A stretch of 64,000 nucleotides of DNA. Source: an uncultured Flavobacteriaceae bacterium (lineage in GTDB: Bacteria > Bacteroidota > Bacteroidia > Flavobacteriales > Flavobacteriaceae). Shown here piece after piece: positions 52,301-60,816 of this stretch (positions are counted from its first letter, which is position 1; each line of letters begins with the position of its first letter). The stretch is from positions 1-64,000 of the forward strand of contig CAJIZF010000002.1 in assembly GCA_905181835.1 (NCBI GenBank), written 5' to 3'. The notes under the pieces are model-generated. The model was not told the origin of the DNA. It searched no databases and saw only the letters and a program-made list of their open reading frames with translations. Position numbers and translations under genes: made by a program.

Positions 52301-52833
52301 GAGCTATGGCCATACAACTAATCATTAATAAAGAATTAGGTTTAACAAAAAATGAAAATCCAATTCAAGGCTCTTTTATTATTGAAGAATTAACAGATTT
52401 AGTTGAGGAAGCAGTTTTAAAAGAATTTGATCGGATAACAGAAAGAGGAGGTGTTCTTGGGGCAATGGAGACCATGTACCAACGGAGTATGATACAAGAG
52501 GAAAGCTTGTACTATGAGACCTTGAAGCACAATGGCGAATTTCCTATCATCGGTGTCAATACCTTTTTAAGCAGTAAAGGTTCTCCTACTATTATTCCTG
52601 GGGAGGTTATAAGAGCCACAGAGGAGGAGAAAAAACACCAGATCAAAGTAATTAAAAATCTACATAAATCGTCAGAAAAGAATACTTCAGAGCTTTTAAA
52701 ACAATTACAGGATACAGCCATAACCAATGATAATATTTTTGAATCATTAATGGAAGTTTGTAAAACTTGTACTCTTGGACAAATTACAAACGCTTTATTT
52801 GAAGTAGGAGGTCAGTATAGAAGAAATATGTAA
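49390..52833 (+). CDS. icmF: Fused isobutyryl-CoA mutase (IcmF)
   Basis: 1147 residues with the three-part IcmF order. Residues 1-140 are a cobalamin-binding domain ([14 protein letters not shown] with the cobalt-ligand His25, and [15 protein letters not shown]). Residues about 195-420 are a MeaI-type G3E GTPase with P-loop [34 protein letters not shown] and NKFD. The C-terminal half is the mutase TIM barrel ([38 protein letters not shown]). Phe597 in YPFKRT, where methylmalonyl-CoA mutase has Tyr, fits IcmF. It interconverts isobutyryl-CoA and butyryl-CoA (or isovaleryl/pivalyl-CoA) with adenosylcobalamin; the GTPase domain loads and protects the cofactor. It is monocistronic. Confidence 0.94.
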   Translation: MQKISVYQPKNKVRIVTAASLFDGHDASINIMRRIIQATGVEVIHLGHDRSVEEVVNTAIQEDANAIALTSYQGGHNEYFKYMFDLLKERGANHIKIFGGGGGVILPAEIDDLHHYGIERIYSPDDGRKLGLQGMINDLVEKSDFPIGDLLTDEVNLLEKKEAGAIARIISAAENFPAIAKDTLQLIHKKNENSKIPVLGITGTGGAGKSSLVDELVRRFLIDFPKKTIGLISVDPSKRKTGGALLGDRIRMNAINSDRVYMRSLATRQSNLALSKYVSEAIQVLKAAAFDLIILETSGIGQSDTEILEHSDVSLYVMTPEFGAATQLEKIDMLDFADLVAINKFDKRGSLDALRDVKKQYMRNNNLWDIPQNQLPVYGTIASQFNDPGMNLLYKSIMDKLVEKTTTNLKSSFKISEEMSEKIFVIPPSRVRYLSEISENNRNYDAKVVEQVEVAQKLYGIYKTITSVLGINNSFLHLAKNGLNEKVLTIESTDATDQNLLELLIKEFDRIKMDFDPHNWEIILGWNEKVKRYKEPVYTFKVRSKEINIQTHTESLSHLQIPKVALPKYEAWGDLLKWVLQENVPGEFPFTAGLYPFKRTEEDPTRMFAGEGGPERTNRRFHYVSLGMPAKRLSTAFDSVTLYGNDPDKRPDIYGKIGNAGVSICCLDDAKKLYSGFDLSNAMTSVSMTINGPAPMLLGFFMNAAIDQNCEKYIKENNLENKVAKKIAEIYKEKAVERPKYQGAIPEGNDGLGLMLLGVTGDQVLPDSVYDKIKFDTLKQVRGTVQADILKEDQAQNTCIFSTEFALRLMGDVQEYFIEKEIRNFYSVSISGYHIAEAGANPITQLAFTLANGFTYVEYYLSRGMDINKFGPNLSFFFSNGIDPEYSVIGRVARKIWSKALKYKYGANARAQMLKYHIQTSGRSLHAQEIDFNDIRTTLQALYAINDNCNSLHTNAYDEAITTPTEESVRRAMAIQLIINKELGLTKNENPIQGSFIIEELTDLVEEAVLKEFDRITERGGVLGAMETMYQRSMIQEESLYYETLKHNGEFPIIGVNTFLSSKGSPTIIPGEVIRATEEEKKHQIKVIKNLHKSSEKNTSELLKQLQDTAITNDNIFESLMEVCKTCTLGQITNALFEVGGQYRRNM

Positions 52834-52842
52834 AAATTAATT

Positions 52843-53238
52843 TTAAAGAGTCAACATCCAAACGTGTTGTAATTGTCTAAACTTTTTAATCTCATCTCTT
52901 AAAATTGGTAGAAAATCTTTTCCGTTACTATTAATGGACTCTAAACGCTCACAATTTTTATCAATAACACTAGTTAAACGAGAAATTGAAAGAAGGTGTT
53001 CTTGACGATCTTCTGAAAAAGATTTTCTTTCAGCCTCTACAATCTCGGGAACTAGCGAGTTTGATTGTTGAATGATATCACCTGTGAAATAAATATTTGG
53101 ATCTTCAAACCCGTTGGATTGTAATTTTGCTAAATCTGGAAGTATATATCTTGAAATTTGACTGGAAAGTGTAAAAATATCAAGCGCCTTTCGGTGAATA
53201 GGTGAAATTTTATGATTATTTAGCGAATCTTGCTCCAT
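52843..53238 (-). CDS. Hypothetical helical protein (131 aa)
   Basis: No family recognised. There is no signal peptide and no membrane segment. The sequence is mostly predicted helical and charged (ISPIHRKALDIFTLSSQISR, LVPEIVEAERKSFSEDRQEH, DEIKKFRQLQHVWMLTL). It has its own -7 box and is divergent from the Lrp-type regulator, which might control it. Its stop lies 10 bp from the convergent icmF end. Confidence 0.7.
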   Translation of the reverse strand: MEQDSLNNHKISPIHRKALDIFTLSSQISRYILPDLAKLQSNGFEDPNIYFTGDIIQQSNSLVPEIVEAERKSFSEDRQEHLLSISRLTSVIDKNCERLESINSNGKDFLPILRDEIKKFRQLQHVWMLTL

Positions 53239-53260
53239 TTTTTATTAGAGATTATTGTTG

Positions 53261-53268
53261 CAAAATTA
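53261..53268 (-). promoter_or_regulatory. -7 box of the hypothetical gene at 52843-53238
   Basis: The minus strand reads TAATTTTG, 22 bp before the start codon. Confidence 0.5.
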
Positions 53269-53312
53269 GAAACAAAACGTCGTTATTTGCTTTAAAATCG
53301 AAATCTATATGT

Positions 53313-53320
53313 TATATTTG
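53313..53320 (+). promoter_or_regulatory. -7 box of the Lrp/AsnC regulator
   Basis: TATATTTG, 44 bp before the ATG at 53365, in the divergent intergenic region. Confidence 0.5.
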
Positions 53321-53364
53321 CTTTAGAAAAAATCTTTTTTTAATAAAAAATCTTTAATATATTA

Positions 53365-53802
53365 ATGGATACTTTGAACTGGAAAATATTAAAATGTTTG
53401 CAAGAAAGCGCTAGGCAAACAAATGCAGCGATCGGCAGAAAAGTAGGGATTAGTTCACCAGCAGTTTCAGAAAGAATAAAAAAAATGGAAGATACTGGAA
53501 TTATTGAAGGCTATAAAACAGTTGTTTCATCTTATAAGGTAGGTTATCAATTAAAAGCAATTATTACAATTAGAGCTTTTATGGGAAAATTAAAACCTTT
53601 TTTAATAAAAGTTAAAACATTTCAAGAGGTACTAAATTGTTATCGAATTACTGGTAATGAGAATATTGTACTAGAAGTAATGCTCAAGAATCAAAAACAT
53701 TTAGAGCAATTTATTGATCAATTAATTAGTTACGGCGAAACGAAAACACAGATAGTTCTTTCTAATGTGATTGAAAACGCACCGATTACAAAAAGCAAGT
53801 AA
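53365..53802 (+). CDS. Lrp/AsnC family transcriptional regulator
   Basis: 145 residues, the standard length. The N-terminal winged HTH reads LNWKILKCLQESARQTNAAI and GRKVGISSPAVSERIKKMED. The C-terminal RAM/AsnC ligand-binding domain starts at about residue 62 (KAIITIRAFMGKLKPFLIKV) and contains RITGNENIVLEVML. Such proteins form octamers and usually sense amino acids; the ligand is unknown. It is followed 6 bp later by the DUF1684 gene. Confidence 0.92.
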   Translation: MDTLNWKILKCLQESARQTNAAIGRKVGISSPAVSERIKKMEDTGIIEGYKTVVSSYKVGYQLKAIITIRAFMGKLKPFLIKVKTFQEVLNCYRITGNENIVLEVMLKNQKHLEQFIDQLISYGETKTQIVLSNVIENAPITKSK

Positions 53803-53808
53803 CAGCTT

Positions 53809-54417
53809 ATGAAGTCCATATTAATCTATATTTTTATTTTTTTTACTTTAGTTGGGAATGCGCAGTCCAACAAAAAAATTTTACGAAAAATAAATAAATT
53901 TCAGAAAGAGTTGAATTTGGAATTTTTAAATCCAAAAACCACTATTTTAGATTCCTTAGATCAGCTATCGTTTATAGGTTTAGAGTTTTATCCAGCATCC
54001 CCTAAATTTTATATAAAAGCTCGTTTCAAAAGGACTCCAAAAGAAACACCTTTTTTGATGAAAACATCCACAGATCGTCTTCCAGAGTATGTCAAGTACG
54101 GGGAGGCTCATTTTGAAATGGAAAACAAAAAAATTGTTTTAAATATTTACCAAAATATTAAATACGCTAAAATTGACGAGTTTAAAAATGATTTGTTTTT
54201 ACCATTTACTGATTTTACTAGTGGTGATGGTTCCTACGGCGGAGGAAGGTATATTGATCTAAAAATTCCTGACAATGATTTAATCGTTATTGATTTTAAT
54301 AAATCGTACAATCCTTATTGTGCGTATAGCCACAGATTCTCCTGTCCTATTCCACCTGAAGAAAATGATGTTAGTTTACGAATTGAAGCAGGGGTTAAAA
54401 GTTTTAACGGGCATTAA
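53809..54417 (+). CDS. DUF1684 secreted protein
   Basis: 202 residues. The signal peptide MKSILIYIFIFFTLVGNAQ is followed by the mature protein. DUF1684 landmarks: LSFIGLEFYPASPKFYIKAR, MKTSTDRLPEYVKYGEAHFE, LFLPFTDFTSGDGSYGGGRY, and the C-terminal FNKSYNPYCAYSHRFSCPIP with PPEENDVSLRIEAGVKSF. The biochemical function of the family is not known. It lies 6 bp behind the Lrp-type regulator and is probably co-transcribed with it. Confidence 0.87.
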   Translation: MKSILIYIFIFFTLVGNAQSNKKILRKINKFQKELNLEFLNPKTTILDSLDQLSFIGLEFYPASPKFYIKARFKRTPKETPFLMKTSTDRLPEYVKYGEAHFEMENKKIVLNIYQNIKYAKIDEFKNDLFLPFTDFTSGDGSYGGGRYIDLKIPDNDLIVIDFNKSYNPYCAYSHRFSCPIPPEENDVSLRIEAGVKSFNGH

Positions 54418-54419
54418 AA

Positions 54420-54785
54420 TTATTTAACCATCCACATTCCAAAGAATACAGCTGCAAATCCAATTACAAAACTCGCTAGTGTATAAGTGGCAAAACTCAT
54501 GAAATCACCATTTTTTAAAAATAAATGATTTTCATATGCAAATGATGAAAACGTAGTAAACCCTCCACAAAACCCAGTAGCTATGAATAAGATGGTATTA
54601 TTTGATAGTAAATTATTTTTATACGAATAGCCTAAAACAATTCCGATGATCAAACTTCCAAGAATGTTAGCAGTAAAGGTTCCGAAAGGAATACCTGTTT
54701 TATGACTGTTTAGGTAAAATCCCATTAAATAACGTAGTGAACTCCCAAGACCACCTCCGATAAATACCAATAAAAATTGTTTCAT
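54420..54785 (-). CDS. crcB: Fluoride efflux transporter CrcB/Fluc
   Basis: About 121 residues with four hydrophobic segments. Family motifs: FIGGGLGSSLRYLMG, GTFTANILGSLIIGIVLG and FIATGFCGGFTTFSSFAYE (the Phe-box/TTFSSF pore motif). It forms a dual-topology dimeric fluoride channel in the inner membrane. The start at 54785 (MKQFLLVF) is preferred to an upstream ATG at 54806, because family members start right before the first helix. No fluoride riboswitch was recognised upstream. It ends 2 bp from the convergent DUF1684 stop. Confidence 0.92.
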   Translation of the reverse strand: MKQFLLVFIGGGLGSSLRYLMGFYLNSHKTGIPFGTFTANILGSLIIGIVLGYSYKNNLLSNNTILFIATGFCGGFTTFSSFAYENHLFLKNGDFMSFATYTLASFVIGFAAVFFGMWMVK

Positions 54786-54929
54786 CCAGCGAATATAAAA
54801 AAACATCAGTTTGTTTATGGAGATATTTTAATTAAACTAAACCAAACAATTAATATCAGTAAAAATAAAACAAATTGATATTTATGATGACATCCCTTTA
54901 AATTACCGGTATTATATGTTTTTATTTAT

Positions 54930-54937
54930 TATGTTTG
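54930..54937 (+). promoter_or_regulatory. -7 box of the DPP III gene
   Basis: TATGTTTG, 30 bp before the ATG. Confidence 0.55.
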
Positions 54938-54966
54938 CATACTTCAAATAATTTAAAACTTTCTAA

Positions 54967-56994
54967 ATGAAAATAAAATATTTAATTGGATTGGTTCTTT
55001 CAAGTGTGGTTTTTTTCTCTTGTATGGATCAAAAAAAATCAGAAAATACCGCTAACAAAGCAAATACTTTCAATTATAATGTAGAACAATTTGCAGACAT
55101 TAAAGTCTTGCGTTATCAAATTCCTGGTTGGGAAAATCTAACCTTAAAGGAACAAAAGTTAGTGTATTATCTTACAAAAGCTGGTTTGTCTGGTAGGGAT
55201 ATTATTTGGGATCAAAATTATCGTCATAATCTGACGATAAGAAAAGCGCTTGAAAATATTTACTTTAACTATGTAGGTGACAAAAATAATGAGGATTGGA
55301 ATAACTTTGAGATATATCTAAAAAGAGTTTGGTTTTCAAATGGTATACATCACCATTATTCCAATGCTAAATTTACAGCTAAATTTTCATCAGAATATTT
55401 GAGCGGTTTGTTAGCTCAAACCAACACGAAATTAGAAGGTGAAGCATTTGATGTAATATTCAATGATAACGATGCAAAAAAAGTAAATTTATCAAAGGGT
55501 GTAGATAACGTATTATTATCAGCAGTAAATCTTTATGGACCTGATATCACTACTGCCGATGTAGAAAGTTTTTATAGTGATAAAGTATCTCCTAACAAGG
55601 ATAAACCCTTATCGTTTGGATTAAATTCTCAACTTGTTAAAATAAATGGAGAATTAACAGAAAGAGTATATAAATCAGGAGGATTGTATGGAACTGCAAT
55701 CGACGAAATCACAAAGTGGTTAGAATTAGCTCTAGGAGTAGCCGAAAATAAAGCACAAGGAGAAGCCTTAGGCTTATTAATTGAATATTATAAAACTGGT
55801 GATCTCCAAGTTTGGGATGATTATAATGTTGCTTGGACGGCAGCTACAGAGGGAAATATTGATTATATAAACAGTTTTATTGAAGTATATAATGATCCTG
55901 TTGGCTATACAGGTTCCTACGAAACTATTGTACAAATTAAAGATTTTGATATGTCTCAAAAAATGGCAGTTTTATCTGAAAATGCACAATGGTTTGAGGA
56001 TAATTCTCCCTTGATGGATGCGCATAAAAAGAAAAATGTGGTAGGAGTAAGTTATAAGGTAGTAAATGTAGCTGGAGAGGCTGGTGATGCTTCCCCAAGT
56101 ACTCCAATTGGAGTTAATTTGCCAAATGCAAATTGGATTCGTGCAGCGGTAGGATCTAAATCGGTGTCTCTTGGAAATATTATTCATTCCTATAATAATG
56201 CAGGAAGCTCAGGACGTTTAAAAGAATATGTAAATGACAATGAAGAATATGAATTGGAGAAGAAACATGGACAATTAGCCGATAAATTACATACCGCTCT
56301 ACATGAGGTTATAGGACATGCATCAGGTCAATTAAATCCTGGAGTTGGAGAAACTAAACAAACATTAAAAAAATATGCATCGACGTTGGAAGAAGGTCGT
56401 GCAGATCTTGTAGGATTGTACTACTTATACGATCCAAAACTACAAGATTTAGGTTTGGTTCAGGATTGGAAAGAAGTTGGAGTAGCTGCTTATGATGGTT
56501 ATATCAGAAATGGTTTAATGACACAGTTAATAAGACTTGAATTGGGAGATGATGTTGAAGAAGCACACATGGTAAATAGACAATGGGTATCTGCGTGGGC
56601 TTTTGAAAAAGGAGCAGCAGATAATGTAATTGAAAAAGTAACTCGAGACGGAAAAACCTACTTTCAAATTAATGATTATGATAAATTACATGATTTGTTT
56701 GGACAATTATTAAGAGAGACACAACGAATCAAATCTGAGGGAGACTTTAAAGCAGCAGAAAAGCTGGTAGAAGGTTATGGAGTTAAAGTAGATCAAGAAT
56801 TACATAAAGAAGTACTTGAAAGAAACAAACAGTTTACTTCTGCACCTTACAGCGGATTTGTCAATCCGGTAATTGTTCCAAAAATGAACGACCTAGGAGA
56901 AATTGAAAGTTTTACAGTTACCCAACCAAAAACCTTTAAGGATCAAATGGTTTATTATTCAACCGAATATAATTTCTTACCTGAGGTTAACTAG
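54967..56994 (+). CDS. Dipeptidyl-peptidase III family lipoprotein (M49)
   Basis: 675 residues. The N-terminus LIGLVLSSVVFFSCMDQKKS is a lipoprotein signal with Cys19, so the enzyme is exported and anchored, as in other Bacteroidetes. The zinc site is HEVIGHASGQ (HExxxH, about residues 446-451), with the third ligand Glu in LEEGRADLVGLYY (about 475-476). Further family sequence: DRELKEYV-like region NAGSSGRLKEYVNDNEE, and the C-terminal SAPYSGFVNPVIVPKMND. It removes dipeptides from the N-terminus of oligopeptides. It is monocistronic with its own promoter and terminator. Confidence 0.93.
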   Translation: MKIKYLIGLVLSSVVFFSCMDQKKSENTANKANTFNYNVEQFADIKVLRYQIPGWENLTLKEQKLVYYLTKAGLSGRDIIWDQNYRHNLTIRKALENIYFNYVGDKNNEDWNNFEIYLKRVWFSNGIHHHYSNAKFTAKFSSEYLSGLLAQTNTKLEGEAFDVIFNDNDAKKVNLSKGVDNVLLSAVNLYGPDITTADVESFYSDKVSPNKDKPLSFGLNSQLVKINGELTERVYKSGGLYGTAIDEITKWLELALGVAENKAQGEALGLLIEYYKTGDLQVWDDYNVAWTAATEGNIDYINSFIEVYNDPVGYTGSYETIVQIKDFDMSQKMAVLSENAQWFEDNSPLMDAHKKKNVVGVSYKVVNVAGEAGDASPSTPIGVNLPNANWIRAAVGSKSVSLGNIIHSYNNAGSSGRLKEYVNDNEEYELEKKHGQLADKLHTALHEVIGHASGQLNPGVGETKQTLKKYASTLEEGRADLVGLYYLYDPKLQDLGLVQDWKEVGVAAYDGYIRNGLMTQLIRLELGDDVEEAHMVNRQWVSAWAFEKGAADNVIEKVTRDGKTYFQINDYDKLHDLFGQLLRETQRIKSEGDFKAAEKLVEGYGVKVDQELHKEVLERNKQFTSAPYSGFVNPVIVPKMNDLGEIESFTVTQPKTFKDQMVYYSTEYNFLPEVN

Positions 56995-57015
56995 TTTTGG
57001 AAAATATTAGTTTAC

Positions 57016-57051
57016 AAAAAAAGCTCTTTGTTCTGCAATGAGCTTTTTTTT
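57016..57051. terminator. Bidirectional terminator between DPP III and the small membrane protein
   Basis: AAAAAGCTC and GAGCTTTTTTTT pair around a 13-base loop. A and T runs on both sides let it work for both convergent genes. Confidence 0.8.
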
Positions 57052-57238
57052 ATTGTTTAAGATAGTTTTTTAAGAGAATTAAGAGAACTACAAAAGAAAC
57101 AAAGCCTATTAAAACCCAATAAGAACCTCGATAGTGTTTTTTATGTAATAACTTATCTTTATTATAACTAAGAGTGATTACAATTACAAAAGTAATTACA
57201 AAAAAAATTACAAAAGTCCATTGTCCAGAACTAAACAT
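57050..57238 (-). CDS. Small membrane protein (62 aa)
   Basis: Two transmembrane segments (WTFVIFFVITFVIVITLSY and SYWVLIGFVSFVVLLILL) are joined by a basic loop NKDKLLHKKHYRG. Length and layout match a small conserved protein seen next to core genes in Flavobacteria; function unknown. The stop codon overlaps the terminator tail. Confidence 0.7.
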   Translation of the reverse strand: MFSSGQWTFVIFFVITFVIVITLSYNKDKLLHKKHYRGSYWVLIGFVSFVVLLILLKNYLKQ

Positions 57239-57326
57239 ATTTGTGTAGATTTATATTCGTAAAAATAATCAATAAATTTCTTACGATTCATATTTTTTCA
57301 TAAAGAAAAATTTAAACTACAAAAGA

Positions 57327-57713
57327 ATGAAAAATAAAATAAAAGCAGTACACGAATTTCATACAGCTTTCGGGTTGGGAATACAAAATTCCCCCACGGC
57401 CGAATTAGAGATCAATAGAAACTTATTGCGTTATAAATTGATGCGAGAAGAAAATGAAGAATATTTAGACGCAGCGAATAATAAAGATTTGGTTGAGGTT
57501 GCAGATGCATTAGGAGATATGTTGTATATCTTGTGCGGAACTATCATAGAACACGGTATGCAACATAAAATTGAAGAAGTATTTAATGAAATCCAAAAGA
57601 GTAATATGAGTAAACTAGGAGCTGACGGGAAACCGATTTTTAGAGAAGATGGTAAGGTTTTAAAAGGGCCTAATTATTTTAAACCTGATATAAATTCAAT
57701 TCTAAATAAATAA
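57327..57713 (+). CDS. MazG-like nucleotide pyrophosphohydrolase
   Basis: 128 residues of the all-alpha NTP pyrophosphohydrolase superfamily (PRA-PH/MazG-like). The metal-binding pattern ExxE...ExxxD is in LMREENEEYLDAANNKDLVE and VADALGDMLYILCG. The C-terminal segment SNMSKLGADGKPIFREDGKV and LKGPNYFKPDI is typical of the subfamily common in Bacteroidetes and phages. It probably hydrolyses non-canonical or excess (d)NTPs. It is convergent with ilvE, with stops one base apart. Confidence 0.88.
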   Translation: MKNKIKAVHEFHTAFGLGIQNSPTAELEINRNLLRYKLMREENEEYLDAANNKDLVEVADALGDMLYILCGTIIEHGMQHKIEEVFNEIQKSNMSKLGADGKPIFREDGKVLKGPNYFKPDINSILNK

Positions 57714-58784
57714 TTATTGCACAGGATATCTCCACCCAAAACTATCTTCAGTTATGTTGTGTTGAATGTTTAATAATTTTGATTTGAAAATACTGGCATA
57801 ACTTTCTTTGATTTTTGGTAGGTGGTAAACTTGATTTTTGTGACTAAAGTCACTGACAGGACTTATTACCGCAGCTGTTCCAGCACCAAAAATTTCTTTC
57901 AACGAATTATTTTTGGAAGCTTCTTTTAATTCATCGACTGTAATTCTTCTCTCTTCTACAATTATTCCATCTCTTTTTGCTAGCGCAATTAAACTTTTTC
58001 TGGTAACTCCATCCAATATTCGATCGCTAGTGGGTGCTGTAATTAGGTTGTCATTAATTCTAAAGAATACATTCATTGTTCCAGCTTCTTCTAAATACTT
58101 ATGCTCCTTAGAGTCCGTCCAAATTATTTGTTGAAATCCTTTTTCCTTTGCAAGGTTCGTAGGATAAAATTGAGCGGCATAATTTCCAGCAGCTTTAGCA
58201 GCACCTACACCACCATCAGCAGATCTGCTATAGTGTTCTGCAATAACAACTTTTACATCCCCAGCATAATAGGCTTGTGCAGGGGAAAATAAGATTAAAA
58301 ATTTATATTCATTTGATGGCGATGCAGAAACTTCAGTTTGAGTGGCTATTACAAATGGCCGAATGTACAATGAATTTCCTATTCCACACTTTATCCATTC
58401 TTTATCGAGTAAAAGCATTTTTTCTAATGCTTCAAAAAATAGATCTTTTGGAAATTCAGGTATGGCTAATCTTTTAGAGGATTTATTTATTCTTTTGAAA
58501 TTTTCTTCGGGTCTGAATAACCATATTTTTCCTTGGTCATCTTTATAAGCTTTCATTCCCTCAAAAACTGCTTGACCATAATGAAAAACTTTGGAGGCAG
58601 GAGAGATGGATAGATTTCCAAAAGGTTTTATGGTTGGATTTACCCAAGATTCATCTATATAATCACATTCAAACATATAATCCGTGAAAACATGCCCGAA
58701 TTTTAAATTTGTAAAGTCTACTTTATTTATCTTTGAATTTACTATGTTTTGGATGGTCACAGAAAGAGATTTTTTTTTGATCAT
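57714..58784 (-). CDS. ilvE: Branched-chain amino acid aminotransferase
   Basis: About 356 residues, a PLP fold-type IV transaminase acting on Val, Leu and Ile. Signatures: FGHVFTDYMFECDYIDESW, FHYGQAVFEGMKAYKDDQGK, RPEENFKRINKSSKRLAIPE, the Lys-containing segment GGVGAAKAAGNYAAQFYPTN, and YLEEAGTMNVFF with ILDGVTRKSLIALA. A longer frame to 58865 exists, but a -7 box at 58805-58812 would place transcription start inside it. Hence MIKKKSLSV (58784) or MFMIKKK (58790) is the start. The neighbour on the other strand is the DUF4920 gene. Confidence 0.93.
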   Translation of the reverse strand: MIKKKSLSVTIQNIVNSKINKVDFTNLKFGHVFTDYMFECDYIDESWVNPTIKPFGNLSISPASKVFHYGQAVFEGMKAYKDDQGKIWLFRPEENFKRINKSSKRLAIPEFPKDLFFEALEKMLLLDKEWIKCGIGNSLYIRPFVIATQTEVSASPSNEYKFLILFSPAQAYYAGDVKVVIAEHYSRSADGGVGAAKAAGNYAAQFYPTNLAKEKGFQQIIWTDSKEHKYLEEAGTMNVFFRINDNLITAPTSDRILDGVTRKSLIALAKRDGIIVEERRITVDELKEASKNNSLKEIFGAGTAAVISPVSDFSHKNQVYHLPKIKESYASIFKSKLLNIQHNITEDSFGWRYPVQ

Positions 58785-58804
58785 AAACATCAGTTTTCCA
58801 ACAG

Positions 58805-58812
58805 CAAAAGTA
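58805..58812 (-). promoter_or_regulatory. -7 box of ilvE (decides the start)
   Basis: The minus strand reads TACTTTTG. Transcription would begin near 58798, so only the downstream ATGs at 58790 and 58784 can be used. Confidence 0.5.
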
Positions 58813-58846
58813 GTTAATTTAAGCCTATTTATACTTAAAATTATAT

Positions 58847-58854
58847 TAATTTTG
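58847..58854 (+). promoter_or_regulatory. -7 box of the DUF4920 gene
   Basis: TAATTTTG, 24 bp before the ATG at 58878. Confidence 0.5.
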
Positions 58855-58877
58855 CAATAAATCAAACCATCTGAATC

Positions 58878-59351
58878 ATGAAAAAACTAATTTTATTATC
58901 GGTTATGTTTACGCTACTAATAGCTTGTAAAGCTGAGCAAAAAAAAGAAGTTTCTTACCTAACTTTTGGAGAAGAAACCTCCAATAAAAATATACTTTCA
59001 AATGATCAAGTTGTTGAAATCTATAAAAACCTTGCAGTTGGAGATACTGTAAACATGAAATTTTCAGCTTCTGTAAATGAGGTTTGTCAAGCGAAAGGAT
59101 GTTGGATGCTTCTTGATATAGGTGCTAATGAAGCTATGGTTAAATTTAAAAACTATGGTTTTTTTATGCCAAAAAACATTGCTGACAAAGAAGTAATTGT
59201 AAATGGTAAGGCTTTTATATCCGAAGTTTCAATAGATGAACAACGCCATTATGCATATGATGCAGGAAAAAGTGAGGATGAAATAGCAAAAATCATTGAG
59301 GTTAAAAAAACATTGTCACTAGAGGCTGACGGAGTTTTATTAATCGAGTAA
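58878..59351 (+). CDS. DUF4920 lipoprotein
   Basis: 157 residues. The lipoprotein signal is MKKLILLSVMFTLLIAC. The mature part is beta-rich with the paired-cysteine motif VNEVCQAKGCWMLLDIG, then VKFKNYGFFMPKNIADKEVI and RHYAYDAGKSEDEIAKI, all typical of DUF4920. The CxxxGCW motif suggests metal or redox chemistry, which is inference. The order ilvE, DUF4920, mnmD looks like a conserved flavobacterial neighbourhood. Confidence 0.85.
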   Translation: MKKLILLSVMFTLLIACKAEQKKEVSYLTFGEETSNKNILSNDQVVEIYKNLAVGDTVNMKFSASVNEVCQAKGCWMLLDIGANEAMVKFKNYGFFMPKNIADKEVIVNGKAFISEVSIDEQRHYAYDAGKSEDEIAKIIEVKKTLSLEADGVLLIE

Positions 59352-59353
59352 GG

Positions 59354-59443
59354 ATGAAAATTATTGCTACAATACTTTTTTCTTGCATATCATGCCACAC
59401 GACGGAATGTGCTGGACCGATTCCGATAATTAAAAAGTATTGA
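59354..59443 (+). CDS. Possible 29-residue small ORF
   Basis: ATG at 59354 directly after an AAGG, reading MKIIATILFSCISCHTTECA and then GPIPIIKKY, stop 59441-59443. It resembles a miniature lipoprotein with three cysteines and fills the gap between the DUF4920 gene and mnmD. It could equally be chance. Confidence 0.25.
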   Translation: MKIIATILFSCISCHTTECAGPIPIIKKY

Positions 59444-59455
59444 TTGATTAATATT

Positions 59456-60124
59456 TTGAAACGAGAAATAATCATTACAAATGATGGTTCTACAACCATT
59501 CATATTCCAGAATGGAATGAGCAATATCATTCTAAACACGGAGCAATACAAGAATCGAAACATGTATTTGTTGAAATGGGTCTCTATTATTACCTCCAAA
59601 ATAATAAGACTTCACACCTAAATATCTTAGAAATTGGATTTGGAACAGGTTTAAATGCAATAATTACTTTATTAGAATCTAATAGACTTCAACAATCTAT
59701 ACAATACACTGGTGTGGAGGCTTATCCAGTCGAAATGCTTGAAATTAAAAAATTAAACTATTCAGTTCAGCTAAATTGCTCAAAAAAAGATTATGAAAGT
59801 TTACATCAAAGTCAATGGGAAAAAAAAATAGTTTTCGACCAATTTTTCTCCCTTGAAAAACGAAAACAATTGTTTTCTGAAATTGAGGACAAAAATAGAT
59901 ATCATATCATTTATTTTGATGCCTTTGGAGCGAGGGTTCAACCAGATTTATGGACAGAGCATATTTTTTCGAAAATGTATGATGCTCTTATTGTAGGAGG
60001 AGTTCTTGTAACTTATTCTGCTAAGGGAAGTGTTAGAAGGGCAATGCAATCTTCAGGGTTTTTGGTAGAAAGACTTCCCGGCCCCCCAGGAAAAAGAGAA
60101 ATGCTGAGAGCAATTAAAGTTTAA
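59456..60124 (+). CDS. mnmD: tRNA (mnm5s2U34)-methyltransferase MnmD
   Basis: About 222 residues, the MnmC methyltransferase domain without the oxidase domain. It would carry out the last methylation of 5-aminomethyl-2-thiouridine at the tRNA wobble position, with SAM as donor. Landmarks: IPEWNEQYHSKHGAIQESKH, the SAM-binding motif ILEIGFGTGLNAIITLLES, IIYFDAFGARVQPDLWTEHI and GGVLVTYSAKGSVRRAMQSS with RLPGPPGKREMLRA. The start is TTG at 59456 (KREIIITNDGSTTIHI), the usual family start; another TTG lies 12 bases upstream. Confidence 0.9.
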   Translation: MKREIIITNDGSTTIHIPEWNEQYHSKHGAIQESKHVFVEMGLYYYLQNNKTSHLNILEIGFGTGLNAIITLLESNRLQQSIQYTGVEAYPVEMLEIKKLNYSVQLNCSKKDYESLHQSQWEKKIVFDQFFSLEKRKQLFSEIEDKNRYHIIYFDAFGARVQPDLWTEHIFSKMYDALIVGGVLVTYSAKGSVRRAMQSSGFLVERLPGPPGKREMLRAIKV

Positions 60125-60164
60125 CTATTTTTATTATGACTAAAATATTAATAAAAAAAATTAG

Positions 60165-60203
60165 TGACATTATGACATTTGTATACAAATGGCAGTACTT
60201 TTG
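60165..60203 (+). promoter_or_regulatory. grpE-dnaJ promoter with a perfect palindrome
   Basis: TACTTTTG at 60196-60203 is the -7 box, 36 bp before the grpE ATG. Immediately upstream lie a direct repeat TGACATTATGACATT (60165-60179) and a perfect 16-bp palindrome CATTTGTATACAAATG (60176-60191). The palindrome covers the region where the -33 element should be. This looks like an operator for a heat-shock regulator. It is not the CIRCE element. Confidence 0.55.
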
Positions 60204-60238
60204 TTGATTAGATTCTAAATAAATTAAATAACTCATTG

Positions 60239-60784
60239 ATGAGCAAAAAGAATAAAAAAGAGAAAGACCCTGTTGAAGATGAAATACTGACTGTTGAAAA
60301 AGAGTTAGCTAATGAAGAAAATTTGAATGAAAAAAATCCGTTAGAGTTATTAAAATCTGATTTAGAGAAAGAAAAAGATAAAAATTTACGACTCTTTGCA
60401 GAATTTGAGAACTTTAGAAAACGAACCAGTAAAGAACGAATTGAATTATTTTCAACAGCAAGTGAAGGAGTAATGAGTGCATTACTACCTGTACTCGACG
60501 ATTTTGACAGAGCTTTGCAGGAAATTGAAAAGTCTGATGACTCGGGACATCTTAAAGGGATAATTTTGATTAATAATAAACTGCATGAGACACTTAAATC
60601 AAAAGGCTTAAAATCTGTAGGTGCCGAAAAAGGGGATGTTTTTAATGCCGATATCCACGAAGCAATTACCCAAATACCTGCTCCAACCGATGATCTCAAA
60701 GGGAAAGTAATAGATGTCATTGAAAAAGGTTATTTATTAGGTGATAAAACTATACGATTCCCTAAGGTAGTTATTGGTCAATAA
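60239..60784 (+). CDS. grpE: Nucleotide exchange factor GrpE
   Basis: 181 residues. An acidic/charged, disordered N-terminus is followed by a long coiled-coil helix (LKSDLEKEKDKNLRLFAEFE, NFRKRTSKERIELFSTASEG) and the beta-domain with GDVFNADIHEAITQIPAP and KGKVIDVIEKGYLLGDKTIR with FPKVVIGQ. It promotes ADP release from DnaK. The ATG at 60239 is preferred to the TTG just before it. dnaJ follows 32 bp downstream in the same operon. Confidence 0.95.
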   Translation: MSKKNKKEKDPVEDEILTVEKELANEENLNEKNPLELLKSDLEKEKDKNLRLFAEFENFRKRTSKERIELFSTASEGVMSALLPVLDDFDRALQEIEKSDDSGHLKGIILINNKLHETLKSKGLKSVGAEKGDVFNADIHEAITQIPAPTDDLKGKVIDVIEKGYLLGDKTIRFPKVVIGQ

Positions 60785-60816
60785 AAAAATATAAATATTC
60801 AAATAGCGAAGTCAAA

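Noticed and set aside
60208-60720. 170-residue minus-strand frame overlapping grpE
   Set aside because: Serine/Phe-rich shadow of the Lys/Glu-rich grpE sequence; grpE itself is unmistakable.
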